DNA from: Azolla caroliniana
Lineage: Eukaryota; Polypodiophyta
DNA length: 64,000 nt
Direction: 5' to 3'
NCBI GenBank assembly: GCA_043228905.1
Contig: JBHGNT010000001.1
Span: forward strand, 2,232,001-2,296,000
Shown: in pieces, positions 37,301-50,520 of the stretch
How positions within the stretch are numbered: position 1 is the first letter of the stretch
Layout of the letters: every line of letters begins with the position of its first letter
Notes under the pieces: model-generated
The model's input: the letters and a program-made list of their open reading frames with translations, nothing else
The model's database searches: none
What the model was told of the DNA's origin: nothing
Translations under genes and position numbers: made by a program

Positions 37301-39950
37301 CTCTGTTTCTCTGCGAGCGTGTGTGTGTGTTAAAAATGCTGCCCAAAAGACACCATTTGGGGGAGAAGAAGAACAGAGAGCCAAATAAATTTTATTTATT
37401 TAAAATAAATAAATAAATAAATACCTCCCTTTTCCATCACATTTTCCACACCCTAAGAAAACACCAAATAGAGGGGAAAAATAATAATAATCGAATTTTT
37501 TAAAAATTAAATAAAAAATAAAAACAAGAAGATTTTTCTGTAAAAACCACCCCTGTTTCTTTGTTGTTGTTGTTGCCCCTACACCTTCGTGACAATACCA
37601 GCTTCTCCGACAATAAGCGGATTTGTGAACGGTTTTTGGGGCATGGTGGTTTTGTTCGCATGGGAGCTTCCTTGGTGGTGGGATTCCGGGAACAAATCGC
37701 AAGGGAGATGAGCCTCCACCCATCCTCGTATTATTATTGTTAACACTAGGATTCCCTACTCTTCTCATTCTACTAGTAAGTAGCAGCTCGTCTCCTCTTG
37801 ATGCCGATGCCCTGCCTTCGTTTCGGATATTCGAATGCTTCTCACATCCCAATGCCATCATTGCACATGCATTCGCCCTCCCGTTTGGGATGTTCGAATG
37901 TGCTCTAATGAGCTTCACGCCATGCAATTTCGACAACATGTGCATAAGTCTTTATTTTGGAGGTTTCATGATTCATACGCCCAGCCTATAGCCATGCATT
38001 CTAGAACACATTCGATGCTAATAAAGGTGACGCATGTTTTTACTCAACACATATTGATACGTGGGATTGAATCTCATTACATCCACCAAACTGGAGCTAT
38101 GCATGTTGTACGCAAATAAGCCTAATGGGTTTAACAAGCCAAATCCATGCACTTCAGAAACACGAACAATGCTTCTGGCGACCTTTGTTTTGACTAGATC
38201 CATATGCTTGAGTTGAAGTCTCACTAACTGCACGAAACAAAGAAAGTGTAAATGATCTAATGGCAACTCAATTTTGTGTACATTTAAGGAGCTCATCACT
38301 GCGATCCTTTGGAGTCACTATCCAAAGAAGCACATACAGTTAGGAACATGTCATTAATGAAAATGCTAACCACTAGCCATGCAATATGACTATCCGTCCA
38401 TTTATAAATATTGGCCTAAAACGAGTGACGAGTATCCCAACCAAATTCCAACTCAATTTACCAAAGAACGAATTGGTTTATCTTTGAATCAACTTATGAT
38501 AATTACCTCGTTCTTTGTGACCTTTTAGAAAAATTTGTGATTTAAAATTTATTGATCAACCATCTTGAAAACACTTGAAAATAGCTATGAATGGAAAATG
38601 CAACAAACATTTTTTCCAATTGGCTCCAAATTTCGAGATAATTGGGGGCACCCAAAACATCTTTTTATTTGTACAAAAGATCATTGACATCCTTTTGGAG
38701 TTCATGCTTGCATCCTTAATAGTAACAACATCGAAGCATGCCAAACATGTACATTCAGATCCCATGGACTCTTGTTTTATTTTTTTGAAAGAAAGATGCA
38801 CTTTATTATATTACTTGAAAATTGTACATGGAGAAAACAGAAGGAGACATTTCATCTCACTTGTATTGTGATACTGATACAAAGGCCATTATAAGCATTT
38901 GATCAAACAGATGATGTCATATATGAAACAAGTAGAACAATAAATATCAACTAGGCAACATAAAAGAAGGTATGGCATAACAAGAGTCCATGGACTCTTG
39001 CTATGCGTGGGATCTAAAGCTACTAATAGAACGAGTCCAAAGAGCAAGAAAGGAACAATTGTTCGACAAGAATTTTCCCATAGGATTGACTATGTGCATC
39101 CACTTTGACGCACAATCTTACTCTAGGGTTTCAAGTAACATCACACATAGCTTGAAGAAAAGCAATGATGCGAGAAACCATATAATGTGTAAGCTTCAGC
39201 TAGTTTACACTTATTTGCATTTATTGGGTAGGCAAATATGGCACTGTGCACCCTTTGTTCTATGACCTTTTGCAAGACACTCATTCAAAACGGAAGATAC
39301 GCTAATTGTTCTACATCCTATTGCAACACTGGTATCGATGATAAAAAGGGAAATCATAGGGGTCATAACTCATTGCACCATCTTAATCTCACATACAATT
39401 TTGGTCGTGTCAGATCTGCACTGTATAGGTTTGTCTAAAATCTCATTACATATTCACTCATTGAGCTAAGAACTAGATACATGTGCACCAATAGGATACC
39501 CCAAATGACTTTTGTAATAAGTTCACACTAAGAAGACAAAGATATTGGGTGTACCAATCATTGTAAGTCAATTGTTATATCGTACAATTATGACTATTGT
39601 AATACTACTTCAACTTTGCTCGTCACTCTTGCCATTCAGTTTCCAAGTGTCAGTATGTGTGTTTCTTTTTCTCTCTATATTAATTAGCTTATGTTAGTGG
39701 TAAGTTGTTAGACCATTGATGGTGTATATTGGGTTCAAAACTTAACTTCCTCACCTCTTTGTTACTCATACATATCCTCTTAATTTACTAGATGCCATTA
39801 TGGAATGTAGGGGTTGAAAAGATTACGCATTCCATGGAAAAGTATGCTCATAAATATGTAAGTTTCATATATCTAAATTCTCTCGGTGCAAGAATAAAAT
39901 CTAAAGTGTTCTAATCTAGTGGATATAATGGAACTAGTTGAAGAAAAGAA
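37250..39950. other. Upstream region of CCCH gene and unidentified DNA
   Basis: It contains (CT)n at 37261-37297, (AAAT)n at 37397-37423, and (TTG)n at 37561-37575. The rest is AT-rich. The open frames at 37400-37945 and 38575-38871 lack any motif and are probably chance. Confidence 0.35.
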
Positions 39951-40059
39951 ACCCACTAATATATATTATGAGAATTAGGCTGAATTGGATTTGTTGGCAA
40001 CATGGACAATTTGTTTGCATTATCAATTAATGTTTACGTTTTAGTGTTGGACTACAAAA

Positions 40060-40170
40060 ACCCATTAAAGCTATGGAAGAAGTTGGAGGACACCTATGAG
40101 AAGAACATCACTTCAAATAAAGTTTACTTGATGTAGAGGTTCTTTGAGATTAGGATTAGCAAATCCGACC
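40060..40170 (+). pseudogene. Ty1/copia gag relic
   Basis: In one frame, starting near 40072, the sequence reads LWKKLEDTYEKN, then ITSNKVYLM, a stop, and RFFEIR. This matches the conserved block of copia gag (UBN2-type), where LW-x-KLE..Y is followed by NK-x-YL. It is interrupted by a stop codon and surrounded by frameshifts. The direct continuation downstream to about 40620 is uncertain. Confidence 0.5.
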
Positions 40171-40619
40171 CTTATCACTACTCTAATCAGTGAGTTCAAC
40201 CAACATGGTAAATCAGCAATTGAAGATTCTAAAGATGACGCTAGATTCAAAGATGCAAGTAGTAATAATGCCCATGTGCATGTTGTCCAACTCACGAGAT
40301 ATTTTCTACACAATGCTCAACACCTATTGTGCCAAACCACATACTTTCATGCACATGTATGCAGAGCTATGATCAGTGCATAAGGGGATTAACTATGCAA
40401 GTTGCAAGTACCTGACCACATAAAATTGAGGAAATAAAGCATATTAGAAGAGATATAGCTCAAGAAAATCTAACTAAGGAATGTGGAGTGTTACAATTAG
40501 CACTAGAAAGGCCATTTTTAGAAAGATGTCATGGTCCAAGTTTAATGGGAGGAATCATGGTGATGGGCATGAAGACAAGCCAATCAACATCCTATCAAAA
40601 AGATTGGATAATACGGATG

Positions 40620-42880
40620 AATAAAAACTCTTTGTTCATTGGTTGGGGATGTCCTCTTTGCAAACAAGGTACCACAATCATGGTTGTTAGACATAGTCTC
40701 GTCATTCCATACGACACTGGATAAAGGCGCATATACTCACACTCGTAATCGTATACATTACACATGGACACAACACTATAATCTTTCACCCTCACTCATC
40801 ACACTCAAATCTTCGTACATCTCATGCGGTGACAACTCGCATATCACAAGCCCCATTGACTCAAAGTCATTCAATTGAGAGATTCCCATTACTGTGTGGT
40901 AATCAACATCAAATCCATGACATTGTGGTTGACAAATCAAAAGCAAGTCATTCTAGACACAATCTACCACGTTCTCAAACTTACTCGTACAAAGTAAATG
41001 AGATCGAATAAAGGTCATGACTGTGGAGTAGACAACCATGTAGTTGCAAGAGACATTAAATCATCTTTCTCATATGTGGTCCATTTATCTTAGAAGTAGC
41101 ATTTGTTGGATATAACTAGCTAGTTAACAAGAACATTACAACATGTCATTTTGGCAACTATTTCAAGAACCAAAATGAAGGTATTCATGAATTGCATCTA
41201 TATGCTTGCTCTCATCCTCTTTCAACTTCTTGCATTAAGAAAACAACTAAAACTTAGCATCTCATAAGATAATGCTCTTGATCAAATCTAGGGAGTTGTG
41301 TCCTTGGGATCAAGGTGACGATTGAAATAAGGATGAGACTTATTGATGTGAATCATAAAGTTTGTGGATAATTAAGTAAAGGTTCACATCCCATTAGTAA
41401 TGATCGAGAAGAATCCACATGGGACAAGCAAAATCGGAGATCAATATGAGCATAACAAACATCTGAAGAATAATGACACACTCACATGAGCTTTTATCAA
41501 AATGTTTGCCAATCCTCAAGAACCAAGGTAGACCCATTTAGTCTCTTTTGTTCTCTTTTTGTGAAATTATTATACAGTATACCATAACATTATGCTACAA
41601 TACGAAGTGCAATGAATGTGGATTGTGCAAATAAGGCAATGTCATTTGCCATGCCACCTCTTTTGGGGATAGGGTTCCACTCTAATGGTAAGCCATGTTT
41701 CAATGATCCTGTGCATCAATATTAGATTCACTAGGAAGGGGCCGGTTGAACAAATAACCTTCTAGTTTCAAACATACAACCTTTCCAACAGAGTTACATC
41801 CATTCGGGCTCTTAGCATCTTTCGGGAGGACATTAATATGTCATCACCTCTGCATAAAGGACTTTACTCTATCCTTTTCTACAATTGGTCATAAACCTCC
41901 CTCCATTTCTCATTAAACAAATTGGCATTGTTTTGTACAATACTATACTGTAGATGAAAACCAAATTCCAACACCTCCATACTGTAGGGTTTTGTACACT
42001 ACTACTACTATAGATTATTAAGATGAAAATCGAAATACGAATACCTTTATACTATAGGTATTCTAGTGTCCACTCAACTCCAACTTTAATTATTAAATTT
42101 GTGTGTCTTATAACCTATTAGAGAACTTCTATGCTCACTTGCATCACTAAAGCATATACAAAAGAAAAACATTTTGAATTCGTTATATGGATATCAAAAG
42201 AGAAACTAAACAAGCCAAAAAACTTCTCCAATCACTAAGAAATGTAGTTACACCAGTTAATTATCAATCATACTCTTGAATCTACAGTGTAACTATTTAA
42301 CCTTCATTTATGATGTTATTTACGAAATAATCATCTATATCCATAAATCGTTGGATTTAAAATATAATTATTTGCGCCTAGCCTCTATAGTCTTGGTACA
42401 TTTGTAAGACATTATTTTTATGAGTTTATAATGGGTTTCGAAGTCTCTTAAACGCATGTGGAAATCATAACATATGATCTTTCTTTTTTTCCCCTTCCAC
42501 ATAAAGGCTTATTCTTCCAAGTAAAAATACAAACTAGGCTATGCATCCACCTAATGCATTTGAATTAGGATATGTATATATTCTCTTGATGCATCAACAT
42601 TATGTTAGGATTTGTCACAATTGAACATTCACACTAGTTCTCATGGATATCACAACGAGGCGCCCAATGCATCGTCAACCAATAAATGGGATTCTATATT
42701 TAACAAGAAATTACACTTTAATCATGATTGCACAAACTTTTTCCTTATTAATATAGCTTGTTGAAAGAAAATCTATTTTAACACAAGCAAAGAACATGTG
42801 ATTTGCTAGAATATTTGACTTTCTCTCCTTGGTTAAAGCACACAATTATATTAATTGCATGTAAAATCCACTTGTCAAAA
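40620..42880. other. AT-rich intergenic DNA, no gene identified
   Basis: Apart from the duplication near 42 kb nothing could be assigned. Short frames show no motif. Confidence 0.3.
41935..42062. repeat. Diverged tandem duplication near 42 kb
   Basis: The phrase ACTGTAG-ATGAAAA-C-AA followed by CCTCCATACTGTAGG recurs about 65 bases later as ACTATAG..ATGAAAATCGAAA and CCTTTATACTATAGG. It is non-coding. Confidence 0.5.
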
Positions 42881-42904
42881 CACTTCTTAGTCTCCTCTAC
42901 CTAC

Positions 42905-43525
42905 TTATCTTATGTTGGGAGAGGGACATCTTGTAACGCCACTAGAAAACCTGAATATGCACGAGATGAAATGATCCCCACATGTTATAACATCTAGAAA
43001 TTCCACATAGGAATGCCTTTTGAACTTCCTCAAATAGGCTTTCACCTCATGTATACTATCAAACATGAAAACATTACGCATATTCCAATTTTGTTGTAGT
43101 CCCCAATATCGTAAGATTTGGAACAATATCTCCAACTCATCATTTAAACCATTTTGAACATGCTGAGGAAAAACCCATTGTTGAGGCCTCAAATAACAAT
43201 GGGTTAAAACTTGCCAAATGTTCGATAAGTGCTTCCAACTTATGCACGTTATAGAACATTTAATGAGCCTATGTGTATTGTCCTCCAGCGGAATGATGCA
43301 AAAGAAGCGCGTACCTGACCCTAGTCCTCGTCTCTTTAAGGTTGAACCTAATGGGAGCCCACCAATCATGACTCTCCAAATGGATACCTTTGCATGAAAT
43401 GGCAAATGGGAAGGCCAACCACGTTGTAATATTTCCCACCACCTTGAATTCGACTTACGTAAATTCCACAACCTTTTAACTTTACGAGATAGCCAAGATA
43501 ATGATGCCATTTCATGATGATACAA
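42905..43525 (-). pseudogene. LINE family B fragment with degraded zf-RVT domain
   Basis: This is a 206-codon frame. It reads WWEILQRGWPSHLPF, KVSIWRVMIGGLPL, LKRRGLGSGTRFFC and THRLIKC, then W-rich sequence. It follows the plant zf-RVT pattern (W...F-x-W-x(3)...L-x(2)-R...C-x2-C...T-x-H-x4-C). The second cysteine of CxxC is replaced (CIIP), while H-x4-C is kept (HRLIKC). It continues with LRPQQWVFPQHVQ and ILRYWGLQQNWNMRNVF. No reverse transcriptase core is attached. A (CT)n(CA)n tract at 43538-43590 abuts its N-terminal side. Confidence 0.6.
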
Positions 43526-43534
43526 TATATTTGT

Positions 43535-43590
<56 letters not shown>

Positions 43591-43674
43591 TCGAGATCAC
43601 CACTCAACTCCACACACACTACATGGAAACGTTTCACTTTTGTTCGCATGGGTCAATTTTTACCTTGAGTAAGA

Positions 43675-44345
43675 TAATAATGTTTCAGTGTGAACACACA
43701 AATTATATTGTGTGTGAAAAACACTATATTGTCATATAACTATTTTACTGGTTTTGTTGCACGCATAGGTTGTGGGACATGTTGAAAGCACTAGTATGCG
43801 AGAAGAACATCCCGTCAAGGACAAAATCCACTTGCTCCAATAAATAATTTGCCAAAATAATAATCCAATTTCCACCTAGATGCCTTAAGACTGGGTTTAC
43901 CATCAAAAACATTTCACATTTCCCAATATGATGCAATCATGATGCCTTAAAAAGAGAAAAAATACCTCCATCTCAAACTTCACAAATTACATAAAAACAT
44001 TGTATTGGTGTATCGTGAATACGATGAACAATTAGAAACCACATGAAGTAATGAGGACTTTTGTCCAATTGAATCATGCAACACAAGTCATTGTTGGTTG
44101 CTAAACAATGCCTTTTAAAGCTAACCTTACAGGAGTGTTCCAAATCACCATCATCCAAATACACACCTTTATCGGGGATGGCAATTTAGAATGCCACCTA
44201 GGTTGTAAGAGCAATAAACATTCCTAGTCAAAGTTCGATGCTATTCTTGTTCAATCTTGGATTATAACCATCGAATTGATGCCACATATATTGGTACAAT
44301 ATATATGTTGTCACTGCAAAAAGTGTCTTAACTTATAATTGTCAA
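43675..44345 (-). pseudogene. Second LINE family B remnant
   Basis: This segment shares phrases with 47778-48420: GTGTGTGAAAAA(C/T)ACTA; GGGACATGTTGAA or GGAACGTGTTGAA, followed by CCACTTGCTC or TACTTGCTC. It also shares GGCAATTTAGAATGCCA with 8290-8320. The minus-strand frames at 43745-43936 and 43973-44164 are short and broken. It is a decayed copy in the same orientation as the fragment at 42.9 kb. Confidence 0.4.
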
Positions 44346-44668
44346 TCCAACCATCGTTGCTCTTTCGACCTCATAGGAAAGGGGTAAACGACATTCCATC
44401 AATGATATGCTTTGCAAGAGCTACCAAATAAACCCATACTTAGATGTCTAACAAGCACTATACACTAATAAAGTTCCAAAATCTTAAAGATTGTGCATCA
44501 ACCACATATTCGTCCTCTTCAATTCCTAGTTGAAATAAGCAATTAAATTGAAAGTGTGATTTCTCTTTTCCCTACCAACATTATACTTTGGAATACACTA
44601 TAAAACCCTTTCTAAGGAATTGCCTTCCACTTTACTAGATGGGGACATTGGAGCAAATAAACCGAACC

Positions 44669-44715
44669 TTCTTGCCATGATACAATCAATTATTGAGCTC
44701 ATGCTCTCTCCCTCT

Positions 44716-44758
<43 letters not shown>

Positions 44759-44839
44759 GCACGCACACGCACGCACGCACACACGCACACACACGCACAC
44801 ACGCACACACGCACACACACACATTCTTGCCATGATACA
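44669..44839. repeat. (CT)n(CA)n block flanked by perfect 16-base direct repeats
   Basis: TTCTTGCCATGATACA occurs at 44669-44684 and again at 44824-44839. The 139 bases between are mostly CT then CA/CACG dinucleotide repeats. The right copy abuts the start of the LINE homology. Confidence 0.85.
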
Positions 44840-46800
44840 TAAAGGTGGAGATGTAAATAATGTAAACAATTATCGAACCATCATGGTTAGCTCATTAATG
44901 GCAGAACTATTTGGATATATAATTGAATCAAAGGTAAGTGTATGGGCTAAAAAAGATGGTAAGGGAGCTTATGGACAAGCTGGCTTTCGAAAACACCATA
45001 GCACCATTGATCACCTTGTCACCCTTTAAGTATTAATGGAGGAAAATTGCCTTGGAAGTAAAGGTTTATATTGTTGCTTCGTAGACTTTAAGATTTTTTT
45101 TGATATGGTACCTCATGACCATCTTTGGAGGCGAATGGAAGAACATAAGGTGTCAAGTGAATATATGCTTGCAATCTCCCGAATATATGAGATGGTTATA
45201 TGTTGTGTATGTATGAGCGATAAACTTTCAGATTTTTTTGATAGAACTATTGGTGTGAACAAGGATGCCCACTCTCACCAACTATATTTGGTCTATGCAT
45301 TGATGAATTGGAAGAAATGGTTGCCAAATTTGTAAAGGAATAAAGTGTTAAAGAAGTTGCAATTGGGAATGTCGTCATTATGCTATATGCGGATGATGTA
45401 CTGCTTTTTGCAAATACTTTAGGAGATGCGCAAAGCTTATGAAGGCATTGGAAATTTTTTGCATGCATACGAAATTAAGTGTTAATAGCTCTAAAACAAA
45501 GATTATGCTTCTGAAGAGCCAAAAAAGAGATAAGTCATGCATTATGTACAATAATGAGCCACTTGAATGTGTGGAAAGCTTCAAATATATTGGCTTTGAA
45601 GTTCCTTTAAATCATAGATAGAATGAGTGTGCTACACGCCGCTTAGGGGCGGGAAAACGAGCATATTATGCATTTGAGAACACATGCAATCGTGGAGATA
45701 TTAAATGTTGGGTCCTCAAGAAATACCTTTTCGACACTTTGGTGACACCGATGCTTCTCTATGGGTTGGCAGTATAAGTGGTAGCATCCCTAAATCTACT
45801 TGTAAAGAATGGGGAACCTGTACACATCGATACATGTAAGAGCCCATTCCATTGGCTTCTATTCGAACCATTGCTTCCACGCGGCTTAGCTCACATGCAT
45901 TGCAATTTGAGATGAGGCGTTGGGACACAAGTGATGAGAGTGGTCGACTATGCACACTTTGGTGACACCAATGCTTCTCTATGGGTTGGAAGTATGGGTG
46001 GTAGCATCCTTAAATCTACTTGGAAAGAGTTTGACATTTTTTTACAAAGTTTCTACAAGTTAAGAAACAAATGCCATACATCCTCATCCTCCTTGAGACA
46101 AGATCACTTCCCATTGAGATATTGGCCATGGAAAGGGTTGTTGAATGCATGCTTAAGGTTCAAAAAGTCCCTCACATCGACTTATTAGAATCGCATGGGA
46201 GCAAGCAAAAAGATCCAAAAGCCACATAAAAGAAACTTTGTGTGTTTCGATTGGATGAAAGATATGAAAAAGTGGTTCGATAGATTGGATGCAACACATT
46301 TGCTTCATGATGCAACACTAGATTCCTTTGTAAATGAGGCCTTTTTGTAACACTAATGTATCATGACATGGGGAAATGTGGAGGCTCACATTCATACATT
46401 ATACTACACATGTTGCACCTAACTACAAAACCATATTCTTCGCGGAATGGGGAAACCGTACACATCGATACATATAAGAGCCCATTCCATTGGCTTCTAT
46501 TCGAACCATTGCTTCCATGCGACTTAGCTCACATGCATTGCAATGTGAAATGAGGCGTTGGGACACGAGTGATGAGAGTGGACAACTATGCACACTTTGC
46601 CCTAAACAAGTTCGAGAGTTTGAGTATCACACTTTGATACAATGCTCTGCCTTTGATCATATTTGACCATGCTTTCCACACATCTTCGACCAAGCCCAAT
46701 CCTTGCACGAATTTCTCTCACAACTACAATGTGCACTCTCAATTACAACATTCATTGGTAAAGTTCTTGAACATTGAGAGTCCCTACTCACTTTCACATG
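44840..46800 (+). pseudogene. LINE family A copy 1 (reverse transcriptase to zinc-binding tail), rearranged
   Basis: From left to right in broken frames: GGDVNNVNNYRTIMV, QAGFRKHHSTIDHLVTL then a stop, CCFVDFK, a YADDV-like motif (ATATGCGGATGATGTA near 45385), SVNSSKTKIMLLKSQK, CVESFKYIGFEVP and a post-RT region. It ends in a zinc-binding tail near 46595-46650 with CTLC...HTLIQC (C-x2-C...H-x4-C). This is the order of a non-LTR reverse transcriptase. Several stops and frameshifts, plus an internal duplication at 45733-46029, make it non-functional. The catalytic YADD aspartates remain but the frame is lost around them. Confidence 0.8.
45733..46029. repeat. Internal duplication with displaced segment inside LINE copy 1
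   Basis: GACACTTTGGTGACACC...CTAAATCTACTTG at 45733-45802 recurs at 45953-46022. Between the copies (about 45809-45959) lies a block otherwise found once downstream at 46447-46602 (ACCGTACACATCGATACAT..., with GATGAGAGTGG). The second junction uses the shared ACACTTTG. Confidence 0.8.
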
Positions 46801-47049
46801 TTGTCGTGGAGGATTCTAGCGAAGGGGAGAAAAGCTTGCTAACTGCGTGTGAACAGGGGTGTGCACGGGTGCACAAAAAAGAGTATTGTATAAAAACAAA
46901 TGTAAATATCAAGTAATAATAAGTACAAAAACATGAGTATTTAATAGGTACTTTATGATCACGCGGATAGAGGGGAATAAAGGTGAGTGATGACAAAGAA
47001 TCATGGGGAGAATCTCTGACCGAAATGTTTGTCTTAACAACCTTATGTA

Positions 47050-47700
47050 ACACTAACCCTCCCTCTCCTTGAGCTAGAAAAAGAAGGGAGGGAGTCTGTT
47101 TTTGGGATCCATTGTTCTGGAGGAGAAGAAGTTGTTTGTTTACGCTCTGAGTTGTCGGTTTTCTACTCTTTTTTGTGCTAGTTCGGATAAAGAGGTGGAG
47201 GTCTTTATTCGCGTAGGAAGCCCGTGTGCTCCCAACTAGAGACTCACTAGTCGGTGTGTAAAAGTGTGTGTTGAGCTCGAGGCTCTGTCACCGGCCGAGT
47301 CCGGTTGTATTATTTCCTCTGTTTAATCGAATATTGGGTTTATTGTATCTGGGTACTTTCTATGTTCTCTACTCCCGTCTTGTGTTGCGTCCGTATCCGC
47401 ATCCTATCCGTTGTTTCTGGGAAAGAGTTGTTTTTGTCCTCCTCTGTTCTGTGCTTACTCATTGTGTTTGAGAGCCCATGTGCTCAGCTTTTGGAATACG
47501 CCGCCGAATCAAATATAGGTCCCACGAACCCACGTGCTCAGTAAAGAAATCTGGCAATGGGTCGGATAACCACTGCACGCTTAATAACCTCTCTCTATCT
47601 CGACTCCCTAATCCAAGACCCCTACGGTCTCGCCCTATTGGACACGTGAACGCAGAATACCGCGACAACGTATCACGTGAAATGTAATTTTTTTGGTCTC
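47050..47700. other. GC-richer island of unknown origin
   Basis: It is more GC-rich than its surroundings, with CCGGCCGAGTCCGG, several TGTGTTG/GTGCTC phrases and no domain in its overlapping open frames (47268-47687). The repeated phrase CC(A/C/G)(C/T)GTGCTC appears three times (near 47221, 47475 and 47530). A decayed LTR is one possibility, but no matching partner or flanking duplication was found. A (CT)n tract follows at 47733-47777. Confidence 0.3.
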
Positions 47701-47733
47701 ATGGGTCCTATTTGACCTCCAAATACGATAATG

Positions 47734-47777
<44 letters not shown>

Positions 47778-47779
<2 letters not shown>

Positions 47780-48420
47780 GTGAAAACACACCATTATATT
47801 ATAAATGTGTGTGAAAAATACTACTTACAATCAATGGATGTCACACTGGAATGTATGGTCACCCATTAACTACATGTGTAGTGGAACGTGTTGAATTACC
47901 AATAGCCAAGACAAACACTCCACTAAGGAAAGAGTTTCTACTTGCTCAAATAGTGGAATCTACCACATTAGTACTCCCTTTAACTTTTGTAGATATGCTT
48001 TGACTCCAATCCTACTATAAAATACGAAAGCATTATGCATATCCTAATTATGACGCAATCCCTAATACCTCAAAAATAGTTAAATGAACTTCATCTTCGA
48101 TTTTGGGTTGCCCTATGTGAATTATGCACACACCCACTGTCATGGTGTCAAATAACACTAAGACAAAAATTGCCGAATTTGAGAAATGTAACTCCAAATC
48201 TAACAAGCAATCAAACATTGTATGAAACGATGAGCACTATCTTCCACTTGAATAATGTAGAAAAAGAATTTGACCGTTGATAGTCCACATTGCTCTCAAC
48301 TAAGTGAATGTATACATACAATTGATCAAAACTATGAGAAGGTAATATATTAGATGAATCCCTTGTAAGTGGCGCGTCATGTTGAATGTAATAGGAACTT
48401 AATTATGCCTTTGATGAGAG
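47778..48420 (-). pseudogene. Third LINE family B remnant
   Basis: It starts with GGTGAAAACACACC and TGTGTGAAAAATACTA next to a (CT)n tract. It continues with phrases shared with 43675-43900 and with the minus-strand frame at 43.0 kb (GCATTATGCATATCC versus ACATTACGCATATTCC, then TAATACCTCAAAAATAGTT). No open frame of useful length remains. Confidence 0.4.
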
Positions 48421-50160
48421 AGAACATTGAATGCACAATTTCTAGATGGATTTGTATCTTGTGTATAATAATTAATATGATTAAAACTTTGTAGAGAGGG
48501 TGTATTAAGCTTTGTGTTACCATATTCCTTTTACTCTTAATTCATTTTTCTAAAAGAGATTGTCTAAATATGATAGTATTCCTACACATATGGATTTTGG
48601 ACTGCTTTTTTGAAGCTTTGGAGTTGCATTCTAGTTTTTCGTTTGGTAGATTGTAGATGATTTGGCTAACTTTTTCCCTTGTTGGTTGGTTCCGCTACTT
48701 TGGACATATACATATTCATCTCCTTAGCTCATTTAAGGGAAATATCTATGGGTTACCAATGACTTTTTCACAAGAAGATTTTGTATGTATCTTGGCTTCC
48801 TTTCCATCTACTTTGGATGTTATAGATTATATAACTTTGTATTCTTTTTTGAGAAAAAAATTTGGAGTTCGCCTAAAACTAAGTGGGATTATAACTTCTT
48901 TGTTGTATTGATTGAGAACGAATACCTCGGTCAGTATTAGATTAATCTACCTTGATTTACTTGTTGAGTAGCTATATTTCTTGATCTTGTGAGATGGTAT
49001 ACAAGTTTTAGGGTTTTGATGATTTTTAGAAATTGTTTTGGTGTATCATTGGTTTGGAGCAAGAGTATCACATGGAAGTTTGTATCCAATATCCAAAGAT
49101 ATTGGAGCATGTTATCATGTGTTTCAAATTTTGATGACACAGTTGCACTTTATTCTCCTCACCTAAGCGAGCATGTGTTACATTGAGCATTGGAGCATGC
49201 TATCATAATCAACATGCTCAAATTTATCTCATAAGAAAACCAAGTTGAACCATTTTGGACATTTAATTATGGAAGAATTTCTTAAGGAATGACCAAGCTT
49301 CAGTTTGGTAAGTTATTGTTCCCAAAATAATTCTCCTCAAAGTATGTATTATGCAACCCATGATATTGCATTATTTTTGTTTCTACCATGGACAAAGAAG
49401 GTTTTGTAATAAGTTTTGCTACCTCCTCAATATTTGTTGTGGAGAATGCGGGATAAGATGGGAACCACAAGGTTGCATGGAACCATCTAATAACCCCTAC
49501 GCGCTTGGGGGAGTTGCAACGTTCTGTTGTTTATGCATATGATGGCTTATAGATTTTTGTTATTTTAAGACATGTGTTCACACTCACAACATTGGATATC
49601 TATTGGCCAATATTTCATTAAGAAGAAGGATGTAAATGGGAGGACAAAGATTAAGGCATAGTGTTAACAAATACATAATAGAAGTATTACACTAAAAATC
49701 TCTTAGTCTTCATGTGTTCAACGCTTGGTTGTCTCATGGCATTAAGTACTCTCTAATTTGTATGGACACCATCATCTACTAATATTTAATTTGTATGGGC
49801 ATCATTATCTAATAAAGAACATTGTGATTCTTCCCATATTGAGTGTGTACGTCTTCTCGATCCTTATGTTGGCATCAAAAGGAGATATTGTGCTCTCAAC
49901 TTTATCACTTGTTTCATTTGGGGGTCAAAGAGGTAGGAGTAGTTAGGCTCGATCTCAAATAAGTTTGGAGTTTGTTGAAGTGTGATGATTATTATGCACA
50001 TCCATCCAAATATGAGTTTATTTGGTAGTAACCACAAAATATAGCATTGATGCAAGGTCCTTTACCTATACAAGCCAAAGAGCAACCACGGGTTGAATGA
50101 CGTTTACAAGGTAAGGCATTGTCTTTACAAATAAGTTATAACTACTAATCTCTTGTAATA
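48420..50160. other. AT-rich intergenic DNA, no gene identified
   Basis: Frames of 60-84 codons without motif. Nothing else was recognised. Confidence 0.3.
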
Positions 50161-50199
50161 TTGCTCATTGGGTTGATCATGGCATTAGCTCTAAAGAGA

Positions 50200-50520
50200 C
50201 ATGGACTAACAATAAGCAATATTGCATCTTGCACACTATTTAAGTGGAAACGAATATGGTATTCATCATTTCATACAAAGTTTGATTGCTCATTATATTT
50301 GGGGTTACATTTCTCAAAATTGGCAAGTTTTTCACGTCGTTGTTTGATGCCAAGACAATGGGTGTTTGTACAATTCATACAAATTAATTTGAAAGAAATG
50401 GTGATCGTTTTCCTATTTCTAAGATATTGGAGATTACATCATAATGGGATATGCACAATGTTTTTATATTTGATGATAAGCATGGAGTTAGAGCATATGT
50501 ACGAGAGTTGAAAAGAGTAC
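50200..50520 (+). pseudogene. LINE family B relic, plus-strand copy
   Basis: The plus-strand frame includes RQWVFVQF, LRYWRLHHN and MFLYLMISMELEHMYE. This is collinear with PQQWVFPQHV, LRYWGLQQN and VFMFDSIHEVKAYLR of the minus-strand fragment at 42.9 kb. It is therefore an independent copy in the opposite orientation. Confidence 0.55.

Noticed and set aside
47268-47687. Overlapping 60-80 codon frames as a small gene
   Set aside because: No domain, and three overlapping frames on both strands of a GC-richer patch are expected by chance.
49864-50055. Short minus-strand frame as a gene
   Set aside because: No motif or context supports it.
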